A program made the position numbers and the translations under genes. From NCBI GenBank assembly GCA_021129895.1, contig JAJOKL010000150.1, forward strand, positions 1 to 17,452: a stretch of DNA of 17,452 bases. The letters run 5' to 3'. This stretch comes from Candidatus Bipolaricaulota bacterium (GTDB taxonomy: Bacteria > Bipolaricaulota > Bipolaricaulia > Bipolaricaulales > Bipolaricaulaceae). How positions within the stretch are numbered: position 1 is the stretch's first letter; every line of letters begins with the position of its first letter. Below the pieces are notes generated by a model, which did no database searches, was not told the DNA's origin, and saw only the letters and a list, made by a program, of their open reading frames with translations. Shown here in pieces: positions 13,612 to 17,452 of the stretch.

Positions 13612-14076
13612 TCAGCGGTTTGGCAGCCGCCGCGCAAGATAAGTGCAAACGCTGTCCAGCCCCACATGCAGTAGGTGAGAGAGGTATACCCCGGCCAGCA
13701 CGGGGGCCAGGATGCGGGTGGGGAGCTGCTGTGGAAATGGCACCCCCAGCCACAAGTGGAGCGGCAGGAAAACCAGTAGCCCGATCACGCCCAAATAGAA
13801 AATCCTGGTCAGTGGCCCCAGGAGCAGGGAGTGGGACAGGCCCCGGTGCCGGAACAGCCACGCGTACGGGGTCCACAGGAGCCGCAACGGGCCCCAGCGG
13901 CGGGCCGGGGTGGAGCGGACCAGGTCCAGGTCCGGCGAGAGGAGCAATGAGGCGCAGGTATAGCTCAGGGCGAAGGCAGTGAGGGTGGGGCGGGGAAGCC
14001 CGGCCATCGCCCCGGCGGCCACCCAACCGGGCAGCAGGGACAGTTCCACCGCCAGGTGAACCTTGCCGGAGGGCAT
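13612..14076 (-). CDS. DUF2227-type membrane protein, putative metal-binding
   Basis: The 154-residue product resembles the DUF2227 / YdjM-like family of small membrane proteins often labelled metal-dependent hydrolases; no reaction is established. It begins MPSGKVHLAVELSLLPG, then has LLLSPDLDL (Asp49, Asp51), RRWGPLRLLWTPY, HRGLSHSLLLGPLTR (His77, His82) and a late SHLLHVGLD (His134, His137, Asp141). The conserved His and Asp residues suggest a metal site near the membrane. About three hydrophobic segments lie at roughly 12-46, 84-112 and 118-138. The ATG at 14076 has no ribosome site and a -10 box five bases before it, suggesting a leaderless transcript. It is divergent from groES and convergent with fmt. 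Confidence 0.8.
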   Translation of the reverse strand: MPSGKVHLAVELSLLPGWVAAGAMAGLPRPTLTAFALSYTCASLLLSPDLDLVRSTPARRWGPLRLLWTPYAWLFRHRGLSHSLLLGPLTRIFYLGVIGLLVFLPLHLWLGVPFPQQLPTRILAPVLAGVYLSHLLHVGLDSVCTYLARRLPNR

Positions 14077-14081
14077 GGGGG

Positions 14082-14110
14082 ACTGTAGCCGGGAGGGCAG
14101 GCCAGGACAA
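14082..14110 (-). promoter_or_regulatory. Promoter of the DUF2227 gene, predicted leaderless
   Basis: On the minus strand TTGTCC (14105-14110), 17 bases and TACAGT (14082-14087) are followed by five bases and the ATG at 14076. The transcript would start at or beside the start codon. Its -35 box lies three bases from the groESL -35 box on the other strand. Confidence 0.5.
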
Positions 14111-14113
14111 CCC

Positions 14114-14142
14114 TTGACCGGCTGGGGGGTGGGGACTAAAAT
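14114..14142 (+). promoter_or_regulatory. Promoter of groES-groEL
   Basis: TTGACC (14114-14119), a 17-base G-rich spacer and TAAAAT (14137-14142) form a strong sigma70-type promoter. The predicted start near 14149 lies directly beside the CIRCE operator. Confidence 0.75.
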
Positions 14143-14150
14143 TGGGCTGC

Positions 14151-14177
14151 TTAGCAGCCAAAATGTAAGAGTGCTAA
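14151..14177. promoter_or_regulatory. CIRCE element (HrcA operator)
   Basis: TTAGCAGCC, nine bases and GAGTGCTAA match the CIRCE layout (TTAGCACTC-N9-GAGTGCTAA). The right arm is perfect and the left arm has two changes (GC for CT). HrcA binds CIRCE to repress chaperone operons until heat shock titrates GroEL. Position at the start of the groESL transcript fits this. No hrcA gene is in the window. Confidence 0.88.
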
Positions 14178-14199
14178 AACTCACGGAGGAGGTGGCTCG

Positions 14200-14472
14200 A
14201 TGAAGGTCAAACCGCTGGGTAATCGCGTCCTCGTCAAGAAGATCGAGGAGGAGGAACGCCGCACCCCGGGCGGCATCGTCCTGCCCGAGTCCGTCAAGGA
14301 CGAAAAGGCCACCCGCGGTGAGGTGGTGGCCCTCGGCACCGCCGATAAGTTCGACGTCAAAGAGGGCGATAAGGTCCTGATCTCCGCCTATGCCGGCACC
14401 GAGATCCGCATGGGGGAGGAGCAGTACCTGCTGGTGAAATCCAACGACATCCTGGCAGTGATCGAGGAGTGA
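14200..14472 (+). CDS. groS: Co-chaperonin GroES
   Basis: GroES is the heptameric lid that closes the GroEL folding chamber. The 90-residue product begins MKVKPLGNRVLVKKIEEEERRTPGGIVLPE, which includes the mobile loop that contacts GroEL, and continues VVALGTADKFDVKEGDKVLISAYAGTEI to a normal end (LVKSNDILAVIEE). The start at 14200 follows GGAGGAGGTGG with good spacing. It is the first gene of a heat-shock operon under CIRCE control, ten bases before groEL. Confidence 0.97.
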   Translation: MKVKPLGNRVLVKKIEEEERRTPGGIVLPESVKDEKATRGEVVALGTADKFDVKEGDKVLISAYAGTEIRMGEEQYLLVKSNDILAVIEE

Positions 14473-14482
14473 GGAGGTGACG

Positions 14483-16102
<1,620 letters not shown>

Positions 16103-16130
16103 TCCGGCAAGCGCCACCGAAATCGTCGAG

Positions 16131-16156
16131 GAGGCCCCGCATTCCGGCGGGGCCTC
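16131..16156 (+). terminator. Terminator of the groESL operon
   Basis: GAGGCCCCGC (16131-16140) and GCGGGGCCTC (16147-16156) form a perfect 10 bp GC-rich stem with loop ATTCCG, 29 bases past the groEL stop. It is followed by TCTCTCTGG, a poor U-tract, so its strength is uncertain. Confidence 0.7.
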
Positions 16157-16221
16157 TCTCTCTGGTCGAGGGCCCGAGAGGGGACCGCCTTGGCCGCCCC
16201 GGCTAGCCCGCACGGCCCGGC

Positions 16222-16530
16222 GGGGAGGGAGCTCCGCAGGCTCATCCGGCGCACACCCTCGACCGCTACTACCACCCCGGCGGCTACGCAGAGATATACG
16301 ACCAGGGCAGCAACCGCCGGCAGCTGGGCAAGGTGGGGGGCGAGCTTCCTCCTCAGGGCGTTCTATAGTTGTAGCCAGGCGGCGAGCTCTCCGGGGACGA
16401 GATCGACATGCGACCCTGGACGACTACCGGACCCACGTCGTCAGCGGGCCGAGCTGGCCCTGGGGATCGCCCACCGGCATGGCATCCACTGCGCCTTCTT
16501 CTCCGCCCCAGTAGGTGTTGGCAATTTGGT
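16222..16530 (+). pseudogene. Decayed gene fragment of unknown family
   Basis: The stretch between the groESL terminator and the next promoter has protein-like pieces in successive frames. One frame reads HTLDRYYHPGGYAEIYDQ and GSNRRQLGKVGGEL up to a stop near 16366, then resumes in frame as GGELSGDEIDM (16381-16410). A shifted frame gives TLDDYRTHVV (from 16413), and a third gives RAELALGIAHRHGIHCAFF (from about 16445) then SAPVGVG. No single frame is open throughout and there is no usable start. This is best read as a gene broken by several small deletions and a stop. I do not recognise the family; the piecewise reading is an inference from composition and motif-like quality. Confidence 0.45.
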
Positions 16531-16546
16531 GACAAATCGGTATCGT
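16518..16546 (+). promoter_or_regulatory. Promoter of the secreted beta-propeller-like gene
   Basis: TTGGCA (16518-16523), a 17-base spacer and TATCGT (16541-16546) give a predicted start near 16553. The leader of about 15 bases holds the AGGAGG site at 16558-16563. Confidence 0.55.
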
Positions 16547-16567
16547 TCCCGATGAACAGGAGGACCT

Positions 16568-17398
16568 ATGGTTCGTGGAACTCTGTTGGTGATCACATTG
16601 GTGCTGCTCGTCGGCGTCTTCCCCTGGAGCCACGGTGCCTCCGACAACGCCCATGTAAGACCTATCCCCAACTGGATCCTTTACCCCTGGGAATACGTGA
16701 GGGCGTTCCTGAACTCCCTGTTTCATCCCGGGGCCGAACCGGCGCCGGAGTGCGGGGATCTTATTCAGTACTACCCGGCGTATACACCGAAACCCATCGC
16801 CCACGTGGAGATCCCCCAACACCCGTTCATGGCCCCAAACGGCAGCAGCAACATGCACTGCGATAGCTATATGTCCGACACCTACCAGGCCAGCGGCCCG
16901 CTGGGGGTGAGTTCCCGTGTTCGATCCAGGACGCAGGGCTTCGGGGGCTACGGAACCATCGCCTTCGACAGTTTAGGACGGCTTGTCGCCGTGTACAGCA
17001 ACGGGAGGAAGTTCCAACTCGAGCTCATGGACCCCTATACGCTGGAAGAGCTGGCCTCCTACGACCTCCCGCCCCGGCCCAGCTACTGGCTCCTCCAAGG
17101 CGTCATGCCCTGGGAGTACATCGGCGCCGGGATGTACTTCTACCTCGATGACAAGGATCGGGCAGTGATCCCCACGACCAGGAACACCGTTCAAGCGGTA
17201 CAAGTCCCGGAACCAGGTGGGGAATTTCAGTTGGTGCGGGAGCACGATCTCCGTGATTGCGTGGTTCCGATGAGCTGGCCCCATAGCGACAGCGTCGCCT
17301 GGGTCCTGCCGGACTGGGAAGGGAGGTACTACTGGTACGCCACCACCGGGGGGATGGTCGGTACCGTCAACCCAGATATTGCGCCAGGGGGTGAGTGA
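16568..17398 (+). CDS. Secreted beta-propeller-like protein, C-terminus lost at the repeat
   Basis: The 276-residue frame starts at ATG 16568, four bases after AGGAGG. Residues 1-24 (MVRGTLLVITLVLLVGVFPW) form a signal peptide or N-terminal anchor, so the protein is exported. The later part has strand-turn repeats typical of quinoprotein-like or other beta-propellers: GYGTIAFDSLGRLVAVYSNG, ELMDPYTLEELASYDLPPRP, MYFYLDDKDRAVIPTTRN and YYWYATTGGMVGTVNPD. A conserved-looking NGSSNMHCDSYMSDTY precedes them. Native sequence appears to stop at about residue 269; IAPGGE and the stop come from the terminal repeat. A complete propeller would need several more blades, so the gene is truncated. No catalytic site or substrate can be assigned. 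Confidence 0.7.
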   Translation: MVRGTLLVITLVLLVGVFPWSHGASDNAHVRPIPNWILYPWEYVRAFLNSLFHPGAEPAPECGDLIQYYPAYTPKPIAHVEIPQHPFMAPNGSSNMHCDSYMSDTYQASGPLGVSSRVRSRTQGFGGYGTIAFDSLGRLVAVYSNGRKFQLELMDPYTLEELASYDLPPRPSYWLLQGVMPWEYIGAGMYFYLDDKDRAVIPTTRNTVQAVQVPEPGGEFQLVREHDLRDCVVPMSWPHSDSVAWVLPDWEGRYYWYATTGGMVGTVNPDIAPGGE

Positions 17399-17423
17399 GA
17401 CCTTGCGAAGCGAGCGAGCAAGA
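17369..17423. mobile_element. Probable mobile-element end, right copy
   Basis: This is the inverted counterpart of 1-55 with one mismatch. It begins within codon 268 of the secreted-protein gene and brings in an in-frame stop. Another 29 bases (17424-17452) of the putative element follow and have no counterpart at the left edge because the window ends there. The inner part contains CTTGC and GCAAG arms around an 11-base loop. Confidence 0.6.
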
Positions 17424-17452
17424 CTTTGCAGGCAAACCATGCCCCCTCCCTC

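Noticed and set aside
14477..14479. GTG at 14477 as groEL start
   Set aside because: It is part of the Shine-Dalgarno region for the ATG at 14483, which gives the standard MAAKEV-type N-terminus.

Overview
The window is a 17.4 kb piece of a GC-rich bacterial chromosome that carries mostly conserved housekeeping genes. A few accessory genes lie at the two ends. The gene set includes split GcvPA/GcvPB glycine decarboxylase subunits, a short (199-residue) EF-Ts, a GroEL without a Gly-Gly-Met tail, a DUF2227-type membrane protein and secreted proteins of unknown family. Several genes use TTG or GTG start codons, and some promoters point to leaderless mRNAs. This suggests an anaerobic or thermophilic, deep-branching lineage. 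Candidatus Bipolaricaulota (Acetothermia) is my best guess, but no rRNA is present and this is an inference only.

Layout, left to right. Positions 1-55 are one copy of a repeat whose inverted twin lies at 17369-17423. The left copy cuts a LacI-family repressor gene (30-647, minus) whose promoter carries three head-to-tail operator-like 12-mers. Next, all on the minus strand, are an Asp/Glu racemase-family gene (739-1428), a secreted protein gene with a one-base frameshift at a run of six G (1517-2216), and the translationally coupled gcvH-gcvPA-gcvPB operon (2270-5420) for glycine cleavage. A roughly 320 bp stretch with no certain gene follows, then dnaB (5738-7105, minus). The strand then switches: rpsB-tsf-pyrH (7227-9376, plus) are packed with zero or overlapping spacing. 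gatC and recG (9542-12111, minus) are convergent to them. recG shares a bidirectional promoter with def-fmt (12164-13599, plus), which initiate and process formyl-methionine on proteins. A DUF2227 membrane protein gene (13612-14076, minus) is convergent with fmt and divergent from groES-groEL (14200-16102, plus). The groESL promoter carries a CIRCE element, the HrcA operator. After groEL and its terminator lie a decayed gene fragment (about 16222-16530) and a secreted beta-propeller-like gene (16568 on) that is cut by the right copy of the repeat.

The central part is ordinary housekeeping. The points of most interest are at the edges and in the control regions: one mobile-element-like end breaks two unrelated genes, the repressor operators are exactly phased, the recG/def promoter is overlapping and bidirectional, several genes look leaderless, and the homopolymer frameshift sits in a secreted-protein gene. 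I found no CRISPR array, tRNA, rRNA, riboswitch, defence system or clearly new multi-gene system.
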